This document shows positions 42,361-51,016 of a DNA stretch of 64,000 bases, piece after piece; the stretch's first letter is position 1, and every line of letters begins with the position of its first letter. The translations under genes and the position numbers were made by a program. This DNA comes from JBEKCD01 sp050015055 (GTDB lineage Archaea > Thermoproteota > Bathyarchaeia > Bathyarchaeales > Bathycorpusculaceae): NCBI GenBank assembly GCA_050015055.1, contig JBEKCD010000014.1, positions 1 through 64,000 on the forward strand, in the 5' to 3' direction. The notes under the pieces are model-generated. The model saw only the letters and a list, made by a program, of their open reading frames with translations. It had not been told where the DNA came from and searched no databases.

Positions 42361-43542
42361 ATGGTCAGGTTGAGAAAGGTAGCGATCATTGGTGCGGGCA
42401 GCTCGAAGTTCGGTGCAAGAAACGACGTGACTATTGCGGAACTTGCTTTTGAAGCGGTTAAACCTTCTCTTGAAGACGCGGGTCTAGCCGCGGAAGACAT
42501 GGAGTTTGTCGCCCTTGGCTCGGTAGGAGCCGGAGCCTGGTACGAAGAGCTGCTTCCAGCGGTCATTATCTCAGAGTATTGCGGCATGACAAAAGCTGGG
42601 TTGGTTCGTTGCGAAGCTGCGTGTGCAAGCGGCAGTGCGGCTTTCTTCACGGCCTATTCAGCCATTGCCAGCGGTCAGGCTGAAATTGCCATGGCATTGG
42701 GCGCTGAGAAGATGAGGGAAATCGATTCAGCTACAGCCATGGAGTGGATTGGAAGGTCTGGATACTACCTCTGGGAATTCCACAACTTCGGCGTCACGTT
42801 CCCAGCATACTATGCCCTGTACGCCAGCGCGCACATGGCCAAGTACGGGACCACTGAAGAAGACTTGGCCTTGGTTGCCGTTAAGAACCACAAGTACGGT
42901 TCGATGAACCCGATTGCACATCTGCGAAACCGAGTGACGGTTGAAGACGTATTGTCCTCGATGGTCATTGCCTACCCTCTCAAACTGTATGACTGCTGTC
43001 CCTTGACGGATGGTGCCTCTTCCCTCATTCTTGCATCCGAAGAGAAAGTCAAAGAATTGAAGATTGACGCTCCGGTGTGGGTGGCAGGAATCGGCTATTC
43101 TTCCGGGACTGCAAATCTGAGCAAGAGATCAGATTTCGTTGGGTTGGAAGCCAGTGTCTTGGCCTCTGAGAGAGCGTACAAGGCCGCCGGAGTCACGCCG
43201 GATCAGATTGAGGTTGCCGAAGTTCACGACTGCTTCACTATTGCAGAGATAATGGCCTACGAAGACATTGGACTGTGCAAGAAAGGTGAAGGCGTCAAAC
43301 TCTTGCGCGAAGGACAAACAGAGATAGGCGGGAAGATACCCGTCAACATGGACGGAGGACTGAAGGCCAAGGGGCATCCGATAGGCACGACAGGTTGTGC
43401 AATGATCTATGAGCTAACCAAGCAGCTTAGAGAAGAAGCAGTTGAAAAGACAAGACAAGTACCATTGAAAAACTACATCGCCCTCGCTCACAACGTCGGC
43501 GGAACTGGCCACTACTGCTACGTCACGATTCTGAAGAGGTGA
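42361..43542 (+). CDS. Thiolase / acetyl-CoA acetyltransferase (archaeal type)
   Basis: The 393-residue product has the nucleophile C88 in CEAACASGSAAF, a histidine in AEVHDCFTIAEIMAYEDIG and GHPIGTTGCAM near the C-terminus. It cleaves 3-oxoacyl-CoA to acetyl-CoA, or condenses two acetyl-CoA. Archaeal thiolases of this type work in complex with a DUF35 OB-fold protein, and such a gene overlaps the stop here. Either beta-oxidation or mevalonate synthesis is possible; the gene context favours beta-oxidation. Confidence 0.9.
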   Translation: MVRLRKVAIIGAGSSKFGARNDVTIAELAFEAVKPSLEDAGLAAEDMEFVALGSVGAGAWYEELLPAVIISEYCGMTKAGLVRCEAACASGSAAFFTAYSAIASGQAEIAMALGAEKMREIDSATAMEWIGRSGYYLWEFHNFGVTFPAYYALYASAHMAKYGTTEEDLALVAVKNHKYGSMNPIAHLRNRVTVEDVLSSMVIAYPLKLYDCCPLTDGASSLILASEEKVKELKIDAPVWVAGIGYSSGTANLSKRSDFVGLEASVLASERAYKAAGVTPDQIEVAEVHDCFTIAEIMAYEDIGLCKKGEGVKLLREGQTEIGGKIPVNMDGGLKAKGHPIGTTGCAMIYELTKQLREEAVEKTRQVPLKNYIALAHNVGGTGHYCYVTILKR

Positions 43543-43979
43543 GTTATGTGTCGATGCCGTCAATCAAATCCAGAAGAATAGACATCGTTCAGGACATTCC
43601 TATAAGCAAGAGCCTGAAGTTCTGGGAAGGCCTGAAAGAAGGAAAGGTCTACGCCACCAAGTGCAAGGCTTGTGGAAAAATATTCTTCCCTCCGAACGCC
43701 GACTGCCCAGAGTGTTTGACTAACGATTTAGATTGGGTCGAGCTTAGCAATGAAGCAGAGATAGAAACCTTCACGCACGTGGTGATAAGACCCACCACTT
43801 TCCAACAGAACAAACCATACACCGTTGCAATCGGAAAGCTGAAAGAAGGCGTAAAAGTTCTTGCTTGGCTATCAGGATTCAAACTCTCAGAAATTAAGGT
43901 TGGCATGAAAGTGAAACTGGTTTCCAAGACTTCAATAGAAGGAAATCCAACGTACGAATTTGTGCCCCTTCAGCAATAA
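43539..43979 (+). CDS. Zn-ribbon OB-fold protein (DUF35), thiolase partner
   Basis: The 146-residue product has a zinc ribbon (CKACGKIFFPPNADCPECL, about 39-57) and an OB-fold (EIETFTHVVIRPTTF to KVKLVSKTS). Proteins of this family bridge thiolase and HMG-CoA synthase in archaea and let CoA pass. The GTG start overlaps the thiolase stop by 4 bp, so the two are coupled. Confidence 0.9.
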   Translation: MSYVSMPSIKSRRIDIVQDIPISKSLKFWEGLKEGKVYATKCKACGKIFFPPNADCPECLTNDLDWVELSNEAEIETFTHVVIRPTTFQQNKPYTVAIGKLKEGVKVLAWLSGFKLSEIKVGMKVKLVSKTSIEGNPTYEFVPLQQ

Positions 43980-44000
43980 TTTGCGTTGATTCAGCGGATT

Positions 44001-44804
44001 CTACTTCCACCTTTCTATCCACTCCATCGTTTTCGATATCAACTCGTCTTCCTTCCCCTCGTAAGTGGGGCCTGCAGATTTTATTACCACGAGTGTTTTC
44101 GGATCGTGTGCCGAAGAGAAGACCTTACGCGCCTCATCTTCACCATGAATGACGTCTGAGTCCCCTATCACGATCAATACCGGAGTATCCTTCAGTTTTG
44201 AAATCTCTTCACACTCATTCAGCTTCATGAGTTTTTCCCGCACATATCTCAGACGCAAGCTTATCCCGAAGACTTCAAGTCTGAACAGTCTCGAAACGTT
44301 CAAGAATCGATCTATTCTAGAAAGCAACAGGAACGTGTAAAGTCCTGATTTCCCCCTTGTGCGAGTTATGAACTTCTTAACGTTATAGTCGTGGTCCTTG
44401 GGAGGCGACCAAAGGACCAGTCCCTTGATTCGATTCCCCCTCTGAACCGCACAGAGTGACACAGCAGCGCCCAAGCTGTGCCCAACAATGAAGATGCTAT
44501 CAGGCTTGACTTCAGGCCTGGAAGCCAAGTAGTCCATGGCACACTTCACGTCTAGTTGTTCGCCGAGGCCGTAGTCAAATTCACCACTGCTTTTCCCAAC
44601 TCCGCGAAAATCGAACAAAAAGGAAACAAATCCACTTTGGCAAGCTCTTTCAGCCAACATGGAATAGATTTTCAATCCATGATAGCCTCGAACATCCATA
44701 AAGTGACAGATCAGGATTCCAGGCGCGGGGCAGTGATCTGGAACACGCATTTCGCCGTAAAGCTTCACGTTTCCGCACCGTATCCATGCTTCTTCGACTT
44801 TCAC
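44001..44804 (-). CDS. Alpha/beta-hydrolase-fold protein with a missing catalytic His
   Basis: The product from GTG 44804 (267 aa) has the nucleophile elbow GHSLGAA, the preceding FDFRGVGKSSG and a candidate acid in GDSDVIHGED. The segment that usually reads GxxH-TF near the end is SAGPTYEGKED, with Pro where the His is expected (codon CCC at about 44070). The enzyme may be inactive or use another base. The longer frame to 45074 overlaps the divergent ligase gene and is rejected. Confidence 0.75.
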   Translation of the reverse strand: MKVEEAWIRCGNVKLYGEMRVPDHCPAPGILICHFMDVRGYHGLKIYSMLAERACQSGFVSFLFDFRGVGKSSGEFDYGLGEQLDVKCAMDYLASRPEVKPDSIFIVGHSLGAAVSLCAVQRGNRIKGLVLWSPPKDHDYNVKKFITRTRGKSGLYTFLLLSRIDRFLNVSRLFRLEVFGISLRLRYVREKLMKLNECEEISKLKDTPVLIVIGDSDVIHGEDEARKVFSSAHDPKTLVVIKSAGPTYEGKEDELISKTMEWIERWK

Positions 44805-44830
44805 TGACGATCCATCCGTGGAAAATATTA

Positions 44831-44859
44831 TTACTTCAGTAATCCTATATATTTTATAA
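44831..44859 (+). promoter_or_regulatory. Palindrome plus TATA box of the acyl-CoA ligase gene
   Basis: TTACTTCAGTAA (44831-44842) is an imperfect palindrome with TTACT/AGTAA arms, directly before an AT-rich TATA region (TATATATTTTATAAA, 44846-44860). The ATG at 44871 is only about 20 bp away, so the mRNA is probably leaderless, and a regulator on the palindrome would block promoter access. Confidence 0.5.
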
Positions 44860-44870
44860 AAGGGCTGTTT

Positions 44871-46589
44871 ATGTCTGTTAAGAAAAAGAGCGCAAAAGAA
44901 CCAAGTCCAATCGAAAAACCTTGGTTCAAGTTTTGGCCTGAAGATGTTCCAAGACACATTGAATACCCTAGTGTTCCACTTTCTGAAATTCTGAGAAAAA
45001 CCGCCGAAAACAATCCCAACCAAACCGCAATAATCTACTTTGACAGAAAAATAACTTACAGAGAGCTGGATCAAGCCTCTGATCGTTTTGCGGCTGCGCT
45101 TGCAGCGCTTGAAGTAAAGAAGGATGATAAAGTCGCAATTTTCCTACCGAACATCCCCCAATTCATAATCTCGTATTACGGCACTCTGAGGCTCGGAGCT
45201 ATCGAGACGGCTATAAGCCCGTTGTACAAGGAGCGCGAGGTTGAGCATCAGCTCAATGATTCCGAAGCTGAAACCATCGTCATCTTGGATGCGCTTTACC
45301 CGATATTGGAGAAAGTCGTTGCTAGAACCAAGGTTAAGAGAATCATTTTCACAGGCTTGAAGGATTTTATGCCGACTGGCATCGCACTGTTGGGTTCACT
45401 GCTCAGGAAAATTCCATCGTATAGGGTTGAACCAAAACCGGGAACATACTCCTTCAAAGAACTTCTAAAAGAGTATGACGAGAAGCCTCCGAAAGTTGAC
45501 ATCGACCCCCAGGAGGATCTAGCCGCCCTGCAGTATACTGGCGGAACGACTGGCATTTCAAAAGGAGCTATGCTCACGCACATGAACCTAGTATCAAACG
45601 CAGTCATGTGTGCCGAATGGCTGAAGGGAAAACATGCTGAAGAAAAGTTTCTAACGGTTCTGCCCCTGTTCCACATATACGGAATGACGACAGGAATGAA
45701 TGCTCCAATATACCTCGCCGGAAAAATGGTCTTGCTTCCACGCTTCGACGCGGCTGTCACCCTCGAGGCCATCGAAAAAAACAAGGTCACGGTGTTCTGT
45801 GGCGCTCCAACAATGTACGCGATGCTTCTTGCTCATCCAAAGCTCAACAACTTCGATCTGTCATCGGTTCACTTCTGCATTTCCGGTTCGGCCCCGCTGC
45901 CCCCTGAAATCCAGAAAAAATGGATGGAAGTGACAAAGGGAGTTCTCGTCGAAGGTTACGGGCTGACAGAGTCTTCCCCGGTCACTCACTGTAACCCTCT
46001 TGACCCCAATATGAAAAAAGTGAAAGTAGGCTCCATCGGCCTGCCCTGGCCAGACACGGATGCGAAAATCATGGATTCAGAAACCGGGGAAACAGAGTTG
46101 GGCGTCAACCAAGACGGAGAACTTGCCGTTAAGGGACCTCAAGTTATGAAGGGCTACTGGAAGATACCTGAAGAATCTGGAGCTGTTCTGCGAAACGGCT
46201 GGCTCTACACGGGAGACATCGGCAAGATGGACGAAGACGGCTACTTCTACATTACAGACAGGAAGAAGGACCTCATCAAATACAAGGGCTACAGCGTTTA
46301 CCCGAGGGAAATCGAAGACGTCATTTATGAACACCCAGCTGTCAAACTCTGTGCAGTCATCGGTAAACCGGATGCGGTCGCAGGTGAGATTCCGAAAGCC
46401 TTCGTCGTGCTTAAGGAAGGGAAAACGGCAACCGTAGACGAGATTAAAGAATTCGCGAACAGCAAAATGGCACCCTACAAAGCAGTGAGAGAAGTCGAAT
46501 TCAGAACTGAGCTACCCATGACTCTGGTGGGCAAGGTTCTGAGAAGAGTGCTTCAAGAAGAGGAGAAGCAGAAGACAGCCAAAGCCTGA
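44871..46589 (+). CDS. Fatty-acyl/long-chain acyl-CoA ligase (AMP-forming)
   Basis: The 572-residue protein has the AMP motif LQYTGGTTGISKGAMLTH, GYGLTESSPVTHCN, YTGDIGKMDEDGYFYITDRKKDLIKYKGYSVYPREIED, and the catalytic lysine region (MTLVGKVLRR) near the end. It activates a carboxylic acid to acyl-CoA with ATP, feeding the beta-oxidation genes just upstream. The promoter at 44831-44859 places the start at ATG 44871. The substrate chain length is not fixed by sequence. Confidence 0.93.
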   Translation: MSVKKKSAKEPSPIEKPWFKFWPEDVPRHIEYPSVPLSEILRKTAENNPNQTAIIYFDRKITYRELDQASDRFAAALAALEVKKDDKVAIFLPNIPQFIISYYGTLRLGAIETAISPLYKEREVEHQLNDSEAETIVILDALYPILEKVVARTKVKRIIFTGLKDFMPTGIALLGSLLRKIPSYRVEPKPGTYSFKELLKEYDEKPPKVDIDPQEDLAALQYTGGTTGISKGAMLTHMNLVSNAVMCAEWLKGKHAEEKFLTVLPLFHIYGMTTGMNAPIYLAGKMVLLPRFDAAVTLEAIEKNKVTVFCGAPTMYAMLLAHPKLNNFDLSSVHFCISGSAPLPPEIQKKWMEVTKGVLVEGYGLTESSPVTHCNPLDPNMKKVKVGSIGLPWPDTDAKIMDSETGETELGVNQDGELAVKGPQVMKGYWKIPEESGAVLRNGWLYTGDIGKMDEDGYFYITDRKKDLIKYKGYSVYPREIEDVIYEHPAVKLCAVIGKPDAVAGEIPKAFVVLKEGKTATVDEIKEFANSKMAPYKAVREVEFRTELPMTLVGKVLRRVLQEEEKQKTAKA

Positions 46590-46648
46590 AACATCGTTAA
46601 TTCTTCCGCCGCAAGTAGACGCACGCCTTGCTCTTTTCCAAAGAGGGG

Positions 46649-48175
46649 CTACACAGGCTCGTTTATTTTCTTTCCAGTCCTCTTTGTCCATTCTAGTATG
46701 GGCACCGAGAACTGTTTTTCGACGTTAGGTCGATGTATGCTGTTGTAGGTGCAGAAGCATCTCACCTTGCCATCGGGTGTGGCATAGTGAATTGCACATC
46801 TTTGAACACGGTCGATGTCTATGTTCCAGACATCCTGGAAGTGCATTATCCCAATCATGACTATTCTGTGCATAAGGTCTCCCAGAGCCTCATAGCTTCC
46901 CTTGCGTACGACGTTCCCAATCAAGCTTCTAACAAAATCAGATTTTGCCATCGGCAGAAGCTTCAGCATCTTCATTTTAGCCATCGTCTTTTTGCCCTTC
47001 GCTCCTGAGTAATAGACGTCCCAGAAAACGTCGGCAAATTTGTCAACATCTACGTATCGCATAATGGGCTTGTAAGAACCATCCTTGTCAATAACCAAGA
47101 ATGTTGCTGCGCCGCACATGGGACTCATCGTGAACTCCGGATAGGCTCTGTTCTTGATGACGCCCATTCCCTTAGCAATCGGGACTGGCCAGTCAACTGG
47201 TCTCCAGTCAAACCGGCCGACAGCACCTTTCGTTTGTTCCTCTATTTCTTTCATCGTGTCGGGAATAGTTATCCGCATTTTTCGCATTTCCTCTTTTCTG
47301 GCTTTTCCAGCCATTGAAACTGGCTGGATGTTGATGCAGCGGACAACGTCATGGTTCTTGACCGCGAAGTCGATTATCTCTCCCAAGTCCTTGTCGTTGA
47401 CACCTTTCGCCAGGGTGACGACCAGAACAATCGAGTGTAGTCCCAACTTTCTTGCGTTTTCTAGCACCTTCAACTTTATGGGAATCATGTCAGCCCTTGC
47501 TCTGGTCTTTTTGTAGATTTCTTCTCTCAAACCGTCAAACTGAAGGTAAAGGGTGCTTAGCCCAGAGTCCAGCAGTTTCTTGAAATATGCAATGTCTTCA
47601 GCGACGCGAATACCGTTAGTGTTAACCTCCACATGAGTAATTCCTGCTTTTTGAGCCTCCCTAATCAGGTCTGGCAGGTCGTTTCTCAAAGTCGGCTCTC
47701 CTCCGCTGAACTGCAACGCGTTGCAAGCCCATGGACTGTTGGACCTGAGCACTTTCATCATGCCTACAATCTGATCGTAGGAAGGCTCATACACGTAGTT
47801 GGTAGCTCCCACGTAAGCAAAACAGATTGGGCAAGCCATGTTGCACCTGTTCGTAACGTCTATGATCCCCAGAATAGTGGGCGTCTTGTGTTGCGGGCAG
47901 ATTCCACAGTCAAAGGGACAGCCATCAACTGTACTGGTGTGCGGCTTCTCCAGGCCGCTACCCGCATAGCGGGCATTGTGCCAGTTATTATTGAACCACT
48001 TGAAAAGCTCAGCATCGCCCCAATAAACATCCTCAAACTTGCCATGCTCGGGGCATGTCTTCTCAAGATAAATCACGCCGTCGTCTTCATATATCCTCAT
48101 AGGAATTTTTTTCATGCATTCTGGACATAGACTGGTCGAATAGGTCTCAAACTTTGATTCTTGCAGCTTCGCCAT
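46649..48175 (-). CDS. tes: Radical SAM protein of the tetraether lipid synthase (Tes) type
   Basis: The 508-residue protein has an N-terminal CPEC (17-20), the motif CPFDCGICPQHK (86-97) then TPTILGIIDVTNR, and the radical SAM triad C111-x3-C115-x2-C118 (CNMACPIC). This matches my recall of MJ0619-like enzymes, shown to join archaeol chains into GDGT tetraethers. Extra cysteines at the N-terminus and late in the protein (RCFCTYN near residue 470) would hold other [4Fe-4S] clusters. A TATA-like CATTTATTAAC (complement of 48219-48229) lies upstream. A paralogue with another lipid or cofactor target is possible. Confidence 0.82.
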   Translation of the reverse strand: MAKLQESKFETYSTSLCPECMKKIPMRIYEDDGVIYLEKTCPEHGKFEDVYWGDAELFKWFNNNWHNARYAGSGLEKPHTSTVDGCPFDCGICPQHKTPTILGIIDVTNRCNMACPICFAYVGATNYVYEPSYDQIVGMMKVLRSNSPWACNALQFSGGEPTLRNDLPDLIREAQKAGITHVEVNTNGIRVAEDIAYFKKLLDSGLSTLYLQFDGLREEIYKKTRARADMIPIKLKVLENARKLGLHSIVLVVTLAKGVNDKDLGEIIDFAVKNHDVVRCINIQPVSMAGKARKEEMRKMRITIPDTMKEIEEQTKGAVGRFDWRPVDWPVPIAKGMGVIKNRAYPEFTMSPMCGAATFLVIDKDGSYKPIMRYVDVDKFADVFWDVYYSGAKGKKTMAKMKMLKLLPMAKSDFVRSLIGNVVRKGSYEALGDLMHRIVMIGIMHFQDVWNIDIDRVQRCAIHYATPDGKVRCFCTYNSIHRPNVEKQFSVPILEWTKRTGKKINEPV

Positions 48176-48393
48176 TCGAGCACCTTCCTAGGATACGAAT
48201 ACTACGTAGGAACGGAAGCTGTTAATAAATGGTAAAGTGAGCGGCTACACACCAAGTGCATAAACAAGAACTTGAGAGATCGGACACCAGCTTCTTTCCT
48301 AGAGCTCGCGAAAGTCTGCTCCAACTCACGAAGGCAGATACGCATTCCGTAATTACAGCTTTGCTTTACCTCTTCAACAAAGCGTGGTCAAAA

Positions 48394-48402
48394 CGTATAT
48401 GA
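48394..48402 (+). promoter_or_regulatory. TATA box for hypF
   Basis: CGTATATGA is centred about 32 bp before the hypF ATG, predicting a leader of only a few bases. Confidence 0.5.
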
Positions 48403-48429
48403 AGTGTGGTTTGTCACTAAAGTTCAGAG

Positions 48430-50718
48430 ATGGCTCCGTTGCGTCAGAAGATTCAAGTCACCGGCATAGTTCAGGGAGTGGGTTTTCGACCCTTTGTTTA
48501 CCGAATAGCCGTGCGAAACGGGCTTTCTGGCTACGTTAAGAACCGCGCAGATGCCGGAGTAGAAATCCTGGTGGAAGGTCAGGAGCAGGCCATCCGAGAA
48601 TTTTTGAAGAATTTGAAAGAGAACAAACCGCCCTTGGCCCAGTTTCACGACATCGTCACTTCGGAGCTTCTGGGAAAGAATGAATCCACAGAATTCGTGA
48701 TAAAAAAAAGTTCCGATGAAGCTGAGCTGTCAGGTTCAGTCATCCCGCCTGACATTGCCATCTGTGATGACTGCATCAGAGAGCTTCGAGATCCCAAAGA
48801 TCCGCGGTTTGAGTACTTCTTCATCACATGTACAAACTGCGGACCAAGATTCACTATAATCGAGAAATTGCCCTATGATCGCGATAACACAACCATGCGC
48901 GCGTTCCCAATATGCGGCTTCTGCCTGAACGAGTACAAGGATCCTCTGAACAGGCGTTTCCACGCACAGACGGTTGCCTGCCCTAGGTGCGGTCCCTCCG
49001 TCTATCTCACAGATGCAAAGGGCGAAGTGTTAAGAGAAAAGGATCCGGTTCGAGGAGCAGGCAAGCTCTTGTCAGAGGGCAACATTCTTGCAGTCAAAGG
49101 CTACGGCGGTTTCCACGTTGCTGTGTCCACCACCAAATCTGAGCCTTTAATGAGGCTGAGAGAAGTCAAGCATCGAAGCCAGAAGCCCTTTGCCGTCATG
49201 GCTCGAAGCTTAGAAGCGACAAAAACGTTTGCAGAGGTGGGCAAAAGCCAAGCGGAACTTCTGACTTCATACACCCGCCCCATAGTGCTCCTGAACAAAA
49301 ACAGAGAATATTATCTGTCTGATTCAGTCGCTCCGGGGCTGCACAACATCGGCGTGATGCTCCCATACACGGGTCTGCACTACATGCTGTTTGACAAAGT
49401 GGAAGACTCGGCTTTCGTCATGACAAGCGCTAACCCGCCTAACCAACCTATCACAAAAGACAATGATGAAGCATTAATAACCCTCAAAGGCACTGTCGAC
49501 TTCTTTCTTTTTCATGACCGGCAAATAGCCTATCGCTGCGACGATTCCGTAGTCCGTACTCATGGCGCTAACAGGGTTTTCATAAGACGATCAAGAGGTT
49601 ACGCGCCCGCCCCGATAACGCTCAAGAGAAAGGCAAGACGTTGCGTTTTAGGCTTGGGAGGGGAGCTGAACAACACCTCCTGCATACTGAACGGTGACAA
49701 AGTCTTCTTTTCCCAACACATAGGCGATGTAGACAACGTCGAAACGAGGGCTTTTCTAGACAATGCCACAAAACACCTGATCCGTCTTACAAACAGCAGG
49801 ATAGATGCAGTCGCATGTGACCTGCATCCAAAATTCGTTACCACGCAGCTTGCCCAACAGTGGGCAGAAGAGAACAGGTGGCAATTGGTACGCGTGCAAC
49901 ACCATTACGCACACATTGCTGCACTTATGGCTGAGCACAACGTGGGTGAGATTTTGGGCGTCTGCTGCGACGGCTACGGCTATGGAACAGACGGTGAAGC
50001 TTGGGGAGGGGAGATCCTGTTATGCACTGATGACGCTTTCGGTTTCAAACGCGTGGCTCATCTTGAAACACAGCCTATGATTGGCAGAGACCTGGCTACC
50101 TACTACCCGCTGAGAATGGCGGCCGGAATTCTGCATGGTCACGTCGACTTGGAAGATTGGCTCCTAAGAAACAAACGACACTTTCCACACGGCGAGAAAG
50201 AAGTTAAGATAATTCTTCAACAGCTGGAAAAAAAGGAAAACGCGATTAGAACTACCAGCTGCGGAAGGGTTTTGGACGCCGTTTCAGCCGTTCTGGGCGT
50301 ATGCTATGAACGCACGTACGAGGGCGAACCCTCCGTGAAACTCGAGTCAATCGCAGTAAAGGGTAACGACGTGCTGAAACTCAAACCGATAATACGAGGC
50401 GACACCCTTGACACTACGCAGGTGCTTCTGGACATTTTTGAAAACAAAGACAAGCATTCTAAGGCAGACTTGGCGTACTCTGCACACGCGTATCTGGCTA
50501 GGGGCCTGGCGGCGTTGACAGTCGAAAAAGCATCCGAGAACAACATCAAAATCGTCGGCTTCTCAGGAGGAGTTGCAGCAAACGAAATCCTAACATTGAC
50601 CATGGGAGAGATTGTGAAGGCATCAGGCCTGCGATTTCTTGTCCACGGAGATGTTCCGCCCGGCGATGGTGGTTTGTCCTTTGGTCAGGCTGTTGCATCT
50701 GGATTTTTCTATTTTTAG
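48430..50718 (+). CDS. hypF: [NiFe]-hydrogenase maturation carbamoyltransferase HypF
   Basis: The 762-residue product has an acylphosphatase domain (1-90, GIVQGVGFRPFVYRIA), a double zinc finger (CDDCIRE, CTNCGPRF, CGFCLNEY, CPRCGP), a YrdC-like domain (about 200-390) and a Kae1-like domain with VQHHYAHIAALMAEH and CCDGYGYGTDG. It makes the thiocarboxamide on HypE that becomes cyanide of the NiFe cluster. All four domains are present. hypC and hypD follow. Confidence 0.95.
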   Translation: MAPLRQKIQVTGIVQGVGFRPFVYRIAVRNGLSGYVKNRADAGVEILVEGQEQAIREFLKNLKENKPPLAQFHDIVTSELLGKNESTEFVIKKSSDEAELSGSVIPPDIAICDDCIRELRDPKDPRFEYFFITCTNCGPRFTIIEKLPYDRDNTTMRAFPICGFCLNEYKDPLNRRFHAQTVACPRCGPSVYLTDAKGEVLREKDPVRGAGKLLSEGNILAVKGYGGFHVAVSTTKSEPLMRLREVKHRSQKPFAVMARSLEATKTFAEVGKSQAELLTSYTRPIVLLNKNREYYLSDSVAPGLHNIGVMLPYTGLHYMLFDKVEDSAFVMTSANPPNQPITKDNDEALITLKGTVDFFLFHDRQIAYRCDDSVVRTHGANRVFIRRSRGYAPAPITLKRKARRCVLGLGGELNNTSCILNGDKVFFSQHIGDVDNVETRAFLDNATKHLIRLTNSRIDAVACDLHPKFVTTQLAQQWAEENRWQLVRVQHHYAHIAALMAEHNVGEILGVCCDGYGYGTDGEAWGGEILLCTDDAFGFKRVAHLETQPMIGRDLATYYPLRMAAGILHGHVDLEDWLLRNKRHFPHGEKEVKIILQQLEKKENAIRTTSCGRVLDAVSAVLGVCYERTYEGEPSVKLESIAVKGNDVLKLKPIIRGDTLDTTQVLLDIFENKDKHSKADLAYSAHAYLARGLAALTVEKASENNIKIVGFSGGVAANEILTLTMGEIVKASGLRFLVHGDVPPGDGGLSFGQAVASGFFYF

Positions 50719-50766
50719 ACCATAATGAATTTATCGCCCAAAACGTGTTCGGGTATCCTGATCGAA

Positions 50767-50997
50767 ATGTGCCTCGCGATTCCAGCAAAAGTTTTAACCA
50801 TCGAGCAGGACAAGGCCAACGTGGACTTCGGCGGAGGAGTAGTGAGGGAAGTCAACGTGACCCTCGTGACCGTCGGAGTCGGCGACTACATTCTAGTTCA
50901 TGCAGGCTATGCCATTCAGGTCTTGGATAAAGAAGAGGCCCTGGAAACCTTACGCTTGTGGAACGAGATTCTTGAATTCGAACCCAAGCCACAGTAG
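50767..50997 (+). CDS. hypC: Hydrogenase maturation chaperone HypC
   Basis: The 76-residue protein begins MCLAIPAKVLTIE with the essential Cys2. It has VDFGGGVVREVNVTLV and VGDYILVHAGYAIQVLDKEEA. HypC binds HypD and the hydrogenase large subunit. I use the ATG at 50767 because the Cys must follow Met directly; an upstream in-frame start at 50725 would bury it. Confidence 0.95.
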   Translation: MCLAIPAKVLTIEQDKANVDFGGGVVREVNVTLVTVGVGDYILVHAGYAIQVLDKEEALETLRLWNEILEFEPKPQ

Positions 50998-51016
50998 CGG
51001 AACCAGATGAAATGAA

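Noticed and set aside
44805..45074. Longer N-terminus for the alpha/beta hydrolase (start at 45074)
   Set aside because: It would run through the promoter and first 200 bases of the divergent acyl-CoA ligase gene.
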